Made by a program: the position numbers and the translations under genes
Shown: positions 42,000 to 50,297 of the stretch, piece after piece
How the letters are laid out: each line of letters opens with the position of its first letter
How positions within the stretch are numbered: position 1 is the stretch's first letter
Assembly (NCBI GenBank): GCA_900317625.1
Contig: ONHK01000005.1
Span: 81,461 to 145,460 of the forward strand
Direction of reading: 5' to 3'
DNA: 64,000 nt
DNA from: an uncultured Treponema sp.
Lineage (GTDB): Bacteria; Spirochaetota; Spirochaetia; Treponematales; Treponemataceae
Notes under the pieces: model-generated
What the model was told of the DNA's origin: nothing
Databases searched by the model: none
What the model saw: the letters and a program-made list of their open reading frames with translations, nothing else

Positions 42000-42833
42000 T
42001 CAACCTCCCTGGACTGTGATTTTTTTGCTGGCAGTATAAAAACTTAGCGCGCAAAAAAGCTCAAAAACCGCAAACCACAAAATATTTTTTCCAAGAATCA
42101 GCGTGGACTGAAAAAGCGTAGTTTTTCCCTGAAGAATCAGAACCGGATTCTGGGCAAGCCCTGCGAATGGAAGAAAATTCACGATTTTTCCGAAAATTCC
42201 CGGAAAAAACGAAATCGGAACAAAAGCACCGGAAAGAAATCCCACAACAACCTGCCTCATCTGATTCAAGCCGAACGCCTGCATTGTATAAAAACAGACT
42301 GTTCCCAAAAGAAAATTGATAGAATCGTTCAGAAGCACAGCAAAAATCATCGAGAAAAAGAAGAAAATAATACTTGCAAAAAAATGCGCAAGGCTTGAAT
42401 AAGTTAAAAATCCAAGAAATTTAAAGAGCAGCAGAGCCACGGTAAGGCTGGGAAGCCCCAGAATCAAAAAAGAAGCGGAAACAGTTCCCAAAACCTGCGC
42501 AATAAAACGCCCGCGATAAGAAATCGGCCTGATAAAAGAAATCGCAATTGTTCCGTCTTTTATTTCATCAGAAATCTGATCAAAAGTGTCGCTTATGAAC
42601 ATTGTAAAACTGGAAATATTTATCAGAATGATATAAACAATCATTTCTTGAAAAGTAAAGCCATTTATAACGCTGTTTATTCCGTTTTCTGAACTTTTAT
42701 AGATTGAAAGCCACAAAAAGACAAGACAAATCCACTGCAGAATCGAAATAAAGAACCAGCTGAAAATATTGAATTTATAAGCCATCATCGACATTGCACC
42801 GGCTTTATAGAACGGAAAATATTTTTTTAGCAT
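42000..42833 (-). CDS. ABC-2-type permease subunit (DUF990-like), proximal
   Basis: 277 residues with about six membrane helices. It has the ISDEIKDGTIAISFIRPISY loop that matches the GDVDRYFLRP loop of its partner. The two permease genes are 1 nt apart and would form a heterodimer in the inner membrane. The FVPISFFPGIFGKIVNFLPF segment is also typical of the ABC-2 fold. Confidence 0.83.
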   Translation of the reverse strand: MLKKYFPFYKAGAMSMMAYKFNIFSWFFISILQWICLVFLWLSIYKSSENGINSVINGFTFQEMIVYIILINISSFTMFISDTFDQISDEIKDGTIAISFIRPISYRGRFIAQVLGTVSASFLILGLPSLTVALLLFKFLGFLTYSSLAHFFASIIFFFFSMIFAVLLNDSINFLLGTVCFYTMQAFGLNQMRQVVVGFLSGAFVPISFFPGIFGKIVNFLPFAGLAQNPVLILQGKTTLFQSTLILGKNILWFAVFELFCALSFYTASKKITVQGG

Positions 42834-42860
42834 AAAAAATCGCTCTCCTGTTTAAAAAAA

Positions 42861-43847
42861 TTATTCACCGGATTTTTCCAGCAGACGTTTTACAACATCT
42901 TCAATGCCAATCTCGCTGATTTTCATGTCAATTGCGCCAAGTTGATTGAACGCATAGTTTACGACCGTTTCCAGCGTAATTTTTTGCGCATTGAATTTAA
43001 TTACAAGTTTTTCTTCATTCCAGGAATAATTCAGTTTTCCTTCAAAATCATAAAGTTCATTCTGCTTCTTTTTTTCCTTCAATGTTACAGTCAAAGTTCT
43101 AAGGTCGCCAAAACGATATTTTATATTTTCCAGAGTTCCATCATAAATTACAGAACCCTCATCGATTATAATTATCCGCGAGCACAAATCCTCAATATCT
43201 TTCATGTCGTGTGTGGTAAGAATTACAGTTGTGTTGAATTTTTCGTTCATCACTTTGATTGCATTGCGGATTTTTTCTTTTACAAGAACATCAAGACCTA
43301 TTGTCGGTTCATCAAGGAACAGGATTTCCGGGTTATGAATCCAGGCGGCAGCAAGATCCGCACGCATTCTTTGCCCAAGAGACAAAGTCCGCACAGACTG
43401 ATTTAAAAAATCCGAAATTCCTAAAGTTTCAGAAAGAAATTCCAACCTTTCGTTATAATCGCTGTCATTTATGCGATAAATTTCTTTTAAGACTTTAAAA
43501 GATTCTATCAGTGGAATATCCCACCAAAGCTGAGTTTTTTGACCGAACACAACACCGATTTTTTGCGCAACAGTTTTTCGTTTTTTGTACGGCTCAAGCC
43601 CTGCGATTTTTACAGTTCCACTCGTCGGAGTCAAAATTCCGCACATCATCTTTATTGTAGTGGACTTTCCTGCTCCATTTGAACCGATGTAGCCAACGAT
43701 TTCGCCGTCATTTATTTTGAACGAAACATTGTTCACCGCAGTTTTTACATTATATTTTGTAGAAAAAAGCGTCCTGAACATTCCAAGAACGCCTTCTTTC
43801 CGAACAGGACTTTTAAATTCCTTTGTAAGATTCTTTACTTCGATCAT
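42861..43847 (-). CDS. ABC transporter ATPase for the paired ABC-2 permeases
   Basis: 328 residues. Walker A is GSNGAGKSTTIKMM (about 55-68), the signature is RTLSLGQRMRADLAAAWIH (LSLGQ form), and Walker B is ILFLDEPTIGLD. A C-terminal domain of about 90 residues follows the ATPase, as in export ATPases of the multidrug/lantibiotic type. GGGG stands about 8 nt before the ATG. A promoter with a built-in palindrome lies upstream. Confidence 0.92.
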   Translation of the reverse strand: MIEVKNLTKEFKSPVRKEGVLGMFRTLFSTKYNVKTAVNNVSFKINDGEIVGYIGSNGAGKSTTIKMMCGILTPTSGTVKIAGLEPYKKRKTVAQKIGVVFGQKTQLWWDIPLIESFKVLKEIYRINDSDYNERLEFLSETLGISDFLNQSVRTLSLGQRMRADLAAAWIHNPEILFLDEPTIGLDVLVKEKIRNAIKVMNEKFNTTVILTTHDMKDIEDLCSRIIIIDEGSVIYDGTLENIKYRFGDLRTLTVTLKEKKKQNELYDFEGKLNYSWNEEKLVIKFNAQKITLETVVNYAFNQLGAIDMKISEIGIEDVVKRLLEKSGE

Positions 43848-43873
43848 AGAACTTTCCCCAGCAGAGATTCATT

Positions 43874-43903
43874 ATCTTAGACTAATACAATTAGTTTTGT
43901 CAA
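43874..43903 (-). promoter_or_regulatory. ABC-exporter promoter with palindromic operator in the spacer
   Basis: Minus strand TTGACA (43903-43898), 18 nt, TAAGAT (43879-43874). The spacer contains a perfect palindrome, ACTAAT-ACA-ATTAGT (43881-43895), a position where a bound repressor would block polymerase. Confidence 0.6.
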
Positions 43904-43929
43904 TAAAAAATTTTCTTTTAGAAAAAAAA

Positions 43930-44472
43930 TCAGTCATCCTTACAAAATGAATTCTTAAAATCTTCAGTTTTGCTCCAGTATTTTTTGCCCCAATTTTCAA
44001 AATTCCATTCATCGGAATATTCGCTGCATTCATAATCAATGTAAAAAAGTTTTTCATCCTGAACTATAAAATTCGTTGGATAATAATCAAGATTCAAGCC
44101 TTTTGCATTGATTTTTTCCGCCATTTCGCGGGCTTGAGAAAGATATTCGTCCTTCATCTTATTATTTTTTATAAGAGAAACAATATCTTCGCCATCAATA
44201 AATTCTTTCAGGACAATTTCTTTTTCAAAATCAATCTCATACAATTTTGGAATATTTATGCCGACTTCCAAAAGACGCTGATAATCTCTGGATTCTGCTT
44301 CAATTTTGTTTCCAAACTGAAAATAATCGCACGGCTCGTGATGAATTTGCTTTAATGTATATTTTTTTCCGTCTTTTTCCGCAAGATATGAATAACCACC
44401 CTTGCCTTTACCCAAAAGTTTTTTTACTGAAAAATTTTTTCCATTTACTTCAATGTTTTCTGGAATTTTCAT
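43930..44472 (-). CDS. Minimal protein-kinase-like protein
   Basis: 180 residues, much shorter than ordinary kinases. The glycine-rich loop is LLGKGKGGYSYLA (19-31), the ATP lysine is K41 (TLKQI), and a helix Glu is near 58-60. The catalytic-loop equivalent is LNLDYYPTNFIV (D129, N134) and the metal Asp is D146 in YIDYE. The substrate-binding C-lobe ends right after this. It resembles the Bud32/RIO-like minimal kinases more than Hanks kinases. GGAGGAG lies just before the ATG. It lies 20 nt after cdd; the target is unknown. Confidence 0.78.
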   Translation of the reverse strand: MKIPENIEVNGKNFSVKKLLGKGKGGYSYLAEKDGKKYTLKQIHHEPCDYFQFGNKIEAESRDYQRLLEVGINIPKLYEIDFEKEIVLKEFIDGEDIVSLIKNNKMKDEYLSQAREMAEKINAKGLNLDYYPTNFIVQDEKLFYIDYECSEYSDEWNFENWGKKYWSKTEDFKNSFCKDD

Positions 44473-44492
44473 AAGCTCCTCCACAATTTTTA

Positions 44493-44894
44493 TTAAAGCG
44501 AAAAACTTTCAGGAAGAAGTTCCGCCAATGTAAAAATTTTATATTCTGAAACCGATTTTGCAAGAATAATCTTAAAATCCGGCGCGCAGAATTCCCGCAT
44601 AACTTGACGGCAAACTCCGCATGGTGGGCAAAAATTTTCAACTTTGCCGTTTTTTCCGCCAACAATGCAGATTGCCTCAAAATCTTTTTCACCGTCGCTT
44701 ACAGCCTTGAAGATTGCTGTCCGTTCAGCGCAATTGCTAGGTCCATACGCAGAATTTTCAACGTTGCATCCGCCATAAATTTTTCCACTTTTTGAAAGCA
44801 ACGCGGCTCCAACAAAAAAATGCGAATACGGAGCATACGAAAATTTCAGCATTTCCATCGCTTTTTCAATAAGATTTTTTTCTGAGATTTCCAT
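44493..44894 (-). CDS. cdd: Cytidine deaminase
   Basis: 133 residues, homotetrameric type. The zinc site is complete: NCAERTAIFKAV and CPPCGVCRQVMREF. The substrate region is FSYAPYSHFFVGAAL and GGCNVENSAYGPSN. It deaminates cytidine and deoxycytidine for pyrimidine salvage, which fits with the uridine-kinase fusion gene elsewhere in the window. GAGGAAGTGT precedes the ATG. Confidence 0.96.
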   Translation of the reverse strand: MEISEKNLIEKAMEMLKFSYAPYSHFFVGAALLSKSGKIYGGCNVENSAYGPSNCAERTAIFKAVSDGEKDFEAICIVGGKNGKVENFCPPCGVCRQVMREFCAPDFKIILAKSVSEYKIFTLAELLPESFSL

Positions 44895-44932
44895 ACACTT
44901 CCTCACTTTACTTTGAATGTCAAATTTTTATG

Positions 44933-45070
44933 AATTGTAAAAATCGCTTTCAGCGGATTTTCAATTTGCTCCAGATGGTTGTGCTCGCGCTTCGCTTGTA
45001 TAAATCAGGGTTGCTACGCAACTTTAATCGTTTTTATCGCACAAAATCTTCACAAATTGTAAATCCGCTT
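44933..45070. repeat. Long inverted repeat / structured element without coding
   Basis: The arms CAGCGGATTTTCAATTTG (44951-44968) and CAAATTGTAAATCCGCTT (45053-45070) are complementary at 16 of 18 positions, 84 nt apart. Smaller hairpins nest inside or beside them: AATTGTAAAAATCGC..GCGGATTTTCAATT (44933-44967) and GTTGC-TAC-GCAAC. It fills the gap between cdd and the hisS stop. Function unknown; a REP- or MITE-like element is possible. Confidence 0.5.
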
Positions 45071-45119
45071 ACGCTTTTATTCCTTTTCCCCAAATTTACC
45101 ATTCATATTATCAAAATCA

Positions 45120-46430
45120 TTAAACTCTTGCAGACTTGATTATTTCAGCGGCTTTTTCTGCTGTTAGTCCGGCTGAAATTTCGCGGTTTGTAAGATTTTT
45201 TAGGGAAATTGTGTCAGATTTTATTTCATCTTCGCCAAGCATGATTCCCCATTTTACGCCTTTTGCAGTTGTTACTGCATATTGCTGAGCCATTTTTTTT
45301 GCGTCCGGGAAAACTTCAACATTTATTCCAAAAGAGCGGAGTTTTGCTGCAACTTTCTGGTAATAAATTGAATTTTTTGCGTCAAGGCAATAAATTTCCG
45401 CGTCAAGATAACTTCCATTCGCCTTAAAAACGCCAAGCTGTTCAAGTCCAGCAATAAGTCTGTCAATTCCGATTGAGGCGCCAACTCCAGGAACTTTTTC
45501 TTTCATATAAAGTCCAGCAAGATTATCATAGCGACCGCCCGAACAGACAGAACCGATAGAAGGAAGGTCGTTCAGGAAAGTTTCGTAGACAACTCCTGTG
45601 TAATAGTCGAGTCCGCGCGTAATGCTTGGATCAAGGACATAAGTTTTTTCAATTCCAGCAGCTTTCATCATTTCATAAATATCGCGTATTCGCTGTGTGT
45701 CTGAATCTGCGCCACCGGCAAGAGTTTCAATTTTTGAAAGAATTTCTTCAAACGAACCTTTGCTTGAAATATATTCAATTATTTTTTCAGCTTTTTTTTC
45801 ATCGCCTGTAAATTCATTCAACTCTTTTAAAACTTCTTCTTCGCCGACTTTTGCAAGCTTGTCAACAGAACGAAGAATATCCTCGCTTTTTTCGCTTACG
45901 CCAAGATTTGCAAGAAATCGGTTAAAAATTCCGCGGTGATTCACGTGGATTGTTATATTTTCAACACCAATTCCATTCAGTGCAGATTTCATTACATTCA
46001 GAATTTCAAAATCAGATGCCGCGCTGTCTGAACCGACTGTATCAATATCGCACTGGACAAATTCACGGTAACGACCAGCCTGAGGTTTTTCTCCGCGCCA
46101 GACTTTCGCTATATGATAACGCTTGAACGGAAAATAAAGTTCATTTTTATGTTCAGCTGTAAAACGCGCAAACGGAACTGTAAGGTCAAAACGCAATGCA
46201 ACATCGCGGCCGCCATTATCCTCAAAGCGGAAAACCTGCTTTTCTGTTTCGCCGTTGCTTTTTCTTAAAAGAATTTCAGTGTATTCAAGAACCGGCGTAT
46301 CAATAGGAACAAATCCAAAAGATCGGTAAACTTGTGTAATTTTTTCTGTAAGATTTGTTCTTCCAATTTCTGCTTCTGGCAAAAAATCCCGGAAGCCTTT
46401 TAGAACTCTAGGTTGAATTAAATCGCTCAT
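45120..46430 (-). CDS. hisS: Histidyl-tRNA synthetase
   Basis: 436 residues, class II. Motif 1 lies at the start (VLKGFRDFLPEAEIGR), motif 2 is WRGEKPQAGRYREFVQCDID, the HisRS signature is ITRGLDYYTGVVYETF, and motif 3 includes GVGASIGIDRLIAGL. The anticodon-binding domain is at the C-terminus. The ATG at 46430 gives the expected N-terminus; no ribosome site is present and a -10 box is only 7 nt away. Confidence 0.97.
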   Translation of the reverse strand: MSDLIQPRVLKGFRDFLPEAEIGRTNLTEKITQVYRSFGFVPIDTPVLEYTEILLRKSNGETEKQVFRFEDNGGRDVALRFDLTVPFARFTAEHKNELYFPFKRYHIAKVWRGEKPQAGRYREFVQCDIDTVGSDSAASDFEILNVMKSALNGIGVENITIHVNHRGIFNRFLANLGVSEKSEDILRSVDKLAKVGEEEVLKELNEFTGDEKKAEKIIEYISSKGSFEEILSKIETLAGGADSDTQRIRDIYEMMKAAGIEKTYVLDPSITRGLDYYTGVVYETFLNDLPSIGSVCSGGRYDNLAGLYMKEKVPGVGASIGIDRLIAGLEQLGVFKANGSYLDAEIYCLDAKNSIYYQKVAAKLRSFGINVEVFPDAKKMAQQYAVTTAKGVKWGIMLGEDEIKSDTISLKNLTNREISAGLTAEKAAEIIKSARV

Positions 46431-46437
46431 ATCAAAC

Positions 46438-46482
46438 ATAATATCACAAAAAACTTGCAAGATACAATAAAATCAATAAAAT
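46438..46482. promoter_or_regulatory. Overlapping divergent promoters for hisS and coaX
   Basis: Minus strand: TTGTAT (46467-46462), 18 nt, TATTAT (46443-46438), 7 nt, ATG of hisS. Plus strand: TTGCAA (46455-46460), 16 nt, TAAAAT (46477-46482), 10 nt, ATG of coaX. The -35 regions interlock, and no ribosome site is seen for either gene. Confidence 0.55.
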
Positions 46483-46492
46483 ATAAGATATT

Positions 46493-47287
46493 ATGATTCT
46501 TGCATTTGATATTGGAAACACGAATATAAAAGTTGCTATAATTGAAGATGAAAAAATTACGCATCAGTGGCGGCTTTCCACAGATCCAAAACGAACTGGT
46601 GATGAATATTTTTCTGCGCTGCGTCCGCTTTTTATTGATGCCAGAATCGATTTTTCAAAAATTGAAGATGCCGTTATCAGTGCTGTTGTTCCTGCGTTGA
46701 TAGGTCCATTCATTATTGTAACCCAGCATTTTTGCGGAAAGAAACCTCTTATTATCGGACCGGAAATTTATTCAAAACTTCCTGTAAAAATTCCAGAAAC
46801 CGCAGTTCACGAAATTGGAACTGATTTGCTTAGCGATGCCGTTGCAGCCTGGGAAAAATACAAAACACCGGCAATTGTAATTGATTTTGGAACAGCTCTT
46901 TCTTTTACAGCTGTTGATCACAAGGGAAATATCGCTGGAATCGCAATTGCGCCTGGTTTGGGAACAGCAATAAACTCACTTTTTAAAAATACTGCTCAAC
47001 TTCCCTCTGTTCCGATGGAAGTTCCTGAATCAAGCCTCGGAAAAAACACGGTCTGGGCAATTCAGTCTGGAATATTTTTAGGCTATAAGGGTCTTGTTGA
47101 ATCAATGGTCAGCAAAATGAAAACTGACCTTTCAAAAGAAAGCATGACAAAAAAAGAAGATATAAAAGTTATTGCAACCGGCGGGCTCAACAGCATGCTT
47201 CAACCAATTACAAAATGCTTTAATTTTATAGATAAAGATTTAACAATCACAGGAATGTTGATGATTTTAAAAGCTGTACGAAAATAA
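46493..47287 (+). CDS. coaX: Type III pantothenate kinase
   Basis: 264 residues, actin-like fold. The signature pieces are MILAFDIGNTNIKVAII, GTDLLSDAVAAWE, VIDFGTALSFTAVD and GIAIAPGLGTAINSLF, then SSLGKNTVWAIQSGIFLGY. It makes 4-phosphopantothenate as the first step of coenzyme A synthesis, insensitive to CoA feedback. It diverges from hisS and converges on the neuB-like gene. Confidence 0.96.
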   Translation: MILAFDIGNTNIKVAIIEDEKITHQWRLSTDPKRTGDEYFSALRPLFIDARIDFSKIEDAVISAVVPALIGPFIIVTQHFCGKKPLIIGPEIYSKLPVKIPETAVHEIGTDLLSDAVAAWEKYKTPAIVIDFGTALSFTAVDHKGNIAGIAIAPGLGTAINSLFKNTAQLPSVPMEVPESSLGKNTVWAIQSGIFLGYKGLVESMVSKMKTDLSKESMTKKEDIKVIATGGLNSMLQPITKCFNFIDKDLTITGMLMILKAVRK

Positions 47288-47303
47288 CGTTTTAAGCACA
47301 CTC

Positions 47304-48431
47304 TCAGCAAGGCTTTTCCATAAAATCTTCAAACTGAACGCCTGCGCCATTTTTTACATCTTTTGTCAAAACTGCGCCAACCACAATATCCAAAAATTCT
47401 GGTCCAATTCCTGGAGTCAATACTTTTTCTGTGCGTAAAACGCCAATATCAGAAGCTGTGATTTTTTCACCTTTTTTTAGCGCACGCATAAAATGAAGCG
47501 AACGATTTGTGCGGCCGTAATTTTTTTCTTCCGCGGAAGCAAGTTTTTTTATTCCAGTTCCTAGACAGGAAAGAATTTTTTCCTCATCAAAAGATTCTTT
47601 TAGCTGGGAAAATGCGATTTCCCATCCTTTTTCTTTTCCGTAACGATTTAAAGCAGCTTCAGTCTGATGAACGGCATGAACCATAAGCGCAAACTGCTCG
47701 CCTTCCAATGCAACCGGATCATCCAAACCGCTTGTTTTTCGGCTCAGGGTAATGTGTTTTTCAATTATAGTTCCGCCACAAACAATAGAAAGGACCGGCA
47801 CAAGAATTGGATCTAGACTGTGGTCGCTTATTCCAGTTTCAATACCAAAAATATTTTTCAAATTTGAAACAAGTTTCAGATTATATTCATTTTCTGGAGC
47901 CGGATAACTTGTAATGCAATGAAGAAGCGAAATATCTTCAGTTCCCAAAATTGAAAGCGCTTTTTCAATGTCCTTTAATTTTGACACGCCCGAAGAAACA
48001 ATCACCGGAACTGGAATCTCTCCATTTTTTTTCTGTGCAATGCGATATTCAGCCAATGATTCAAGCATAGGAAAATGGTTCAGTTCTGGAGAAGCTATTT
48101 TTACATAATCAGGTTTTATCTTCAAAAGTTCAGCAAGGCTCTTCAGTCCAAACGGAGAACAAACAAATTTCACTTTTTTTGAATGGGCATATTCAAGCAT
48201 CTCTTTATAAAAAGAAGGAGCACATTCAAGCTGCTTAAAACGGTCGTATAACCTTATATTTCCAGTAGGAAGTTTTACAAATCCTGTTTCCGGGTGAAGA
48301 ATTTCGTCCGCATAAACCCACTGAAATTTTACAGCATCCGCGCCTGCTTCAACAGCACAATCAACAAGAAGTTTTGCCTTTTGCAAAGAACCTTCGTGGC
48401 TTGTTCCAATTTCTGCAATTATAAAAGCCAT
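47304..48431 (-). CDS. NeuB/SpsE-family nonulosonate synthase with SAF domain
   Basis: 375 residues. The TIM-barrel start is IIAEIGTSHEGSLQKAKLLV, with VKFQWVYADEIL, FVCSPFG, VKIASPELNHFPML, VIVSSGVSKLKDI, HCITSYPAPENEYNL, GISDHSLDP and IEKHITL. The C-terminal SAF (antifreeze-like) domain begins near 305 (NRSLHFMRALKKGEKITASDI). The family condenses phosphoenolpyruvate with a six-carbon sugar to make sialic, legionaminic or pseudaminic acid. No other gene of such a pathway is in the window. Treponemal flagellins carry unusual glycans, so flagellar or surface decoration is a reasonable guess. Confidence 0.87.
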   Translation of the reverse strand: MAFIIAEIGTSHEGSLQKAKLLVDCAVEAGADAVKFQWVYADEILHPETGFVKLPTGNIRLYDRFKQLECAPSFYKEMLEYAHSKKVKFVCSPFGLKSLAELLKIKPDYVKIASPELNHFPMLESLAEYRIAQKKNGEIPVPVIVSSGVSKLKDIEKALSILGTEDISLLHCITSYPAPENEYNLKLVSNLKNIFGIETGISDHSLDPILVPVLSIVCGGTIIEKHITLSRKTSGLDDPVALEGEQFALMVHAVHQTEAALNRYGKEKGWEIAFSQLKESFDEEKILSCLGTGIKKLASAEEKNYGRTNRSLHFMRALKKGEKITASDIGVLRTEKVLTPGIGPEFLDIVVGAVLTKDVKNGAGVQFEDFMEKPC

Positions 48432-48790
48432 TATTTTAACATTCCTGCTGCATTTTCAGCCTTAAAACGGTTCGGATAAATATCAATAACTGACTCTGGA
48501 AGCCATCCCTCATCAAAATAATACCAGTTTTCAGCATTATTAAAAACAGCATTTCCTTTTATCTGTAAAATGTCGCCTTTTCTGCAATGACCATTTATTT
48601 CGCTTGACCAGTCGGTATTTTTTCTAAAAGCCGCATACGGTTCAATAACAACTGCCCACTGAACATCAGGCGCGAGTGCAAGCGGTTCTGAATTATCAAA
48701 AACAATTTCCTTTTTTGAAGAACAAGAAACACAACTAAAAAGAGAAATCAAAAAACAAAATTTTAACGGAAGCAACAAAAAGCGACGCAT
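48431..48790 (-). CDS. Small SH3b-like lipoprotein
   Basis: 119 residues. A lipoprotein signal ends in CVSCSSK. The rest (PYAAFRKNTDWSSEINGHCR, GDILQIKGNAVFNNAENWYY, FDEGWLPESVIDIY) follows the pattern of a bacterial SH3 domain, with a turn of Trp/Tyr and a final W-hydrophobic. Such domains often bind peptidoglycan peptides. It overlaps the neuB-like gene by one base. Confidence 0.76.
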   Translation of the reverse strand: MRRFLLLPLKFCFLISLFSCVSCSSKKEIVFDNSEPLALAPDVQWAVVIEPYAAFRKNTDWSSEINGHCRKGDILQIKGNAVFNNAENWYYFDEGWLPESVIDIYPNRFKAENAAGMLK

Positions 48791-49192
48791 TTATTTTTCC
48801 AAAAATTTTAAGACATCAGGATAAATCTTCAAATCCGAATCAACAAAATTCAGATTTTCAATTTCTTTCGGAAAAACCCATTTATATTCAGTGTGCTCTG
48901 TAAGAATATAAGGCTTTTCAAGACCATCGTGCTCAAGTTGAACAAGATAAGCGTTCAAAAAACATTTTTTTTCCTTATGAAAAAATGAACATGACGTGAT
49001 TTTTTCACCGGGAACAGCTTTTACTCCAAATTCCTCGCCCATTTCCCGGACAATCGCCATCTGATCAGTTTCGCCAGCATCAACTTTTCCGCCAGGAAAT
49101 TCCCAGCGGTTTCCCATGTCGCCCTTGGGAATTCTGTGCGCAACAAGAATCTTTCCATCTTTATAAACAATACATGCAACCGAATTACTCAT
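48791..49192 (-). CDS. MutT-type Nudix hydrolase
   Basis: 133 residues. The Nudix box is complete (GGKVDAGETDQMAIVREMGE then EFGV), preceded by NRWEFPG, as in MutT/8-oxo-dGTP diphosphatases. The small size and absence of a second domain fit nucleotide-pool sanitation, but the substrate cannot be fixed by sequence. It directly follows the stop of the upstream membrane-protein gene. Confidence 0.88.
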   Translation of the reverse strand: MSNSVACIVYKDGKILVAHRIPKGDMGNRWEFPGGKVDAGETDQMAIVREMGEEFGVKAVPGEKITSCSFFHKEKKCFLNAYLVQLEHDGLEKPYILTEHTEYKWVFPKEIENLNFVDSDLKIYPDVLKFLEK

Positions 49193-49708
49193 CTAAAGAA
49201 AAAGAACTCCTGGAATTATAAAATGAACAACAGCCGCAACCATGCAAGCCGCGCCAATATATTTTTTATGCTCAACAAAAATATTCTGAAAAAATGAAGG
49301 CAACTCCAGATTTGCAGAACTGTTTTCAACATAATATTCAAAAAGCATTGCCGCGCCGCCCAAAAGTCCTGCCAACGCCGGCACAATATCTCCCAAAAAC
49401 GGAATTCCGTTTACCGCAGACAACAGCTTCATAATTGCAACAAAAATTGAAAGAACACCCAGCACAAGCTGAAAAAGTTTATCGTTCAGCACAGAATTTT
49501 TCGCAAACATTCCATTCACAGATTTTTTCTGATGAGGCAGTTTAACGCCGCGATAATCCGTGTCCAAAAATGAAATATCATCATCAGGATTCAATTTTTC
49601 TTCCGGCTCTGACTTTTGCTCTTCCTCCTGTTCCGGGGATTTTCCAAAAAAAAGAATAAAACCAACAAGAAGGTTCAAAAAAACTGACAAAAAATAAAAC
49701 TGTATCAT
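49193..49708 (-). CDS. Small membrane protein of unknown function
   Basis: 171 residues. An N-terminal membrane segment (FYFLSVFLNLLVGFILFFG) is followed by an acidic stretch of about 50 residues. Three further hydrophobic segments come after it: LVLGVLSIFVAIMKLLSAV, IVPALAGLLGGAAMLFEYYV and YIGAACMVAAVVHFIIPGVL. I do not recognise the family. GAGGCGGAT precedes the ATG. It is part of the secA-to-neuB run. Confidence 0.75.
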   Translation of the reverse strand: MIQFYFLSVFLNLLVGFILFFGKSPEQEEEQKSEPEEKLNPDDDISFLDTDYRGVKLPHQKKSVNGMFAKNSVLNDKLFQLVLGVLSIFVAIMKLLSAVNGIPFLGDIVPALAGLLGGAAMLFEYYVENSSANLELPSFFQNIFVEHKKYIGAACMVAAVVHFIIPGVLFL

Positions 49709-49720
49709 ATCCGCCTCTTT

Positions 49721-50290
49721 TTAACGCTTTACAATATTTGTTGAAAAAGTCTTTTTCTCTTCACCAAGCGTTACGTCCGCAACAACGTTAATTATATCAT
49801 AATCCTTGAATTGTGTCCGTAGAAAAAGTTCATCGCCATTGTAAGAATCTGAAAGCTCCACGCTCTGAACAATTGTTCCAGAAGAATCAACCGCATTAAA
49901 AACACACGTTACCGGAAGAGGAATAAATTCATCGCCATTTTTATATTTTCCAGAAATTTTTTCCGCCTTGAACGTTACATAAATCTCTTCTGTATACGAA
50001 AATGCAGTCAGACTTCCATAAGTTTCACCAATTTTTGACTTATTTTTGTTTGCCTGATACGACATAAAATACGCAAATCCGCAAAAAAGCAGAAGAAAAA
50101 TAAGCATTGTGCGGTTCAATGGATTTTTCAAAAGAATCTTAAACGGATTTCTTGTAAACTGGTTCACTTTTCCTGCATAAAAATCCTGCACAATTTTTGG
50201 GGCATTCTTTATGCGTTCCTCGCGATTGTAATAAAAATGCAAAGGCTTTTCACCGTCGGTATATCCTTCATCAATTTTATCAAAATCCAT
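49721..50290 (-). CDS. Single-pass membrane protein with periplasmic beta domain
   Basis: 189 residues from the ATG at 50290. A cytoplasmic part of about 65 residues (YYNREERIKNAPKIVQDFYA) precedes a membrane segment (TMLIFLLLFCGFAYFMSYQA). A domain of about 95 residues rich in beta strands follows (YVTFKAEKISGKYKNGDEFI, FLRTQFKDYDIINVVADVTL). Unknown family. It lies 7 nt after the upstream lipoprotein gene and has a TAGG(T) box. Confidence 0.74.
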   Translation of the reverse strand: MDFDKIDEGYTDGEKPLHFYYNREERIKNAPKIVQDFYAGKVNQFTRNPFKILLKNPLNRTMLIFLLLFCGFAYFMSYQANKNKSKIGETYGSLTAFSYTEEIYVTFKAEKISGKYKNGDEFIPLPVTCVFNAVDSSGTIVQSVELSDSYNGDELFLRTQFKDYDIINVVADVTLGEEKKTFSTNIVKR

Positions 50291-50297
50291 AGCAAAC

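Noticed and set aside
44895..45119. tRNA or other known RNA in the cdd-hisS gap
   Set aside because: No cloverleaf, T-loop or CCA-type end could be drawn; only the inverted-repeat element is present.
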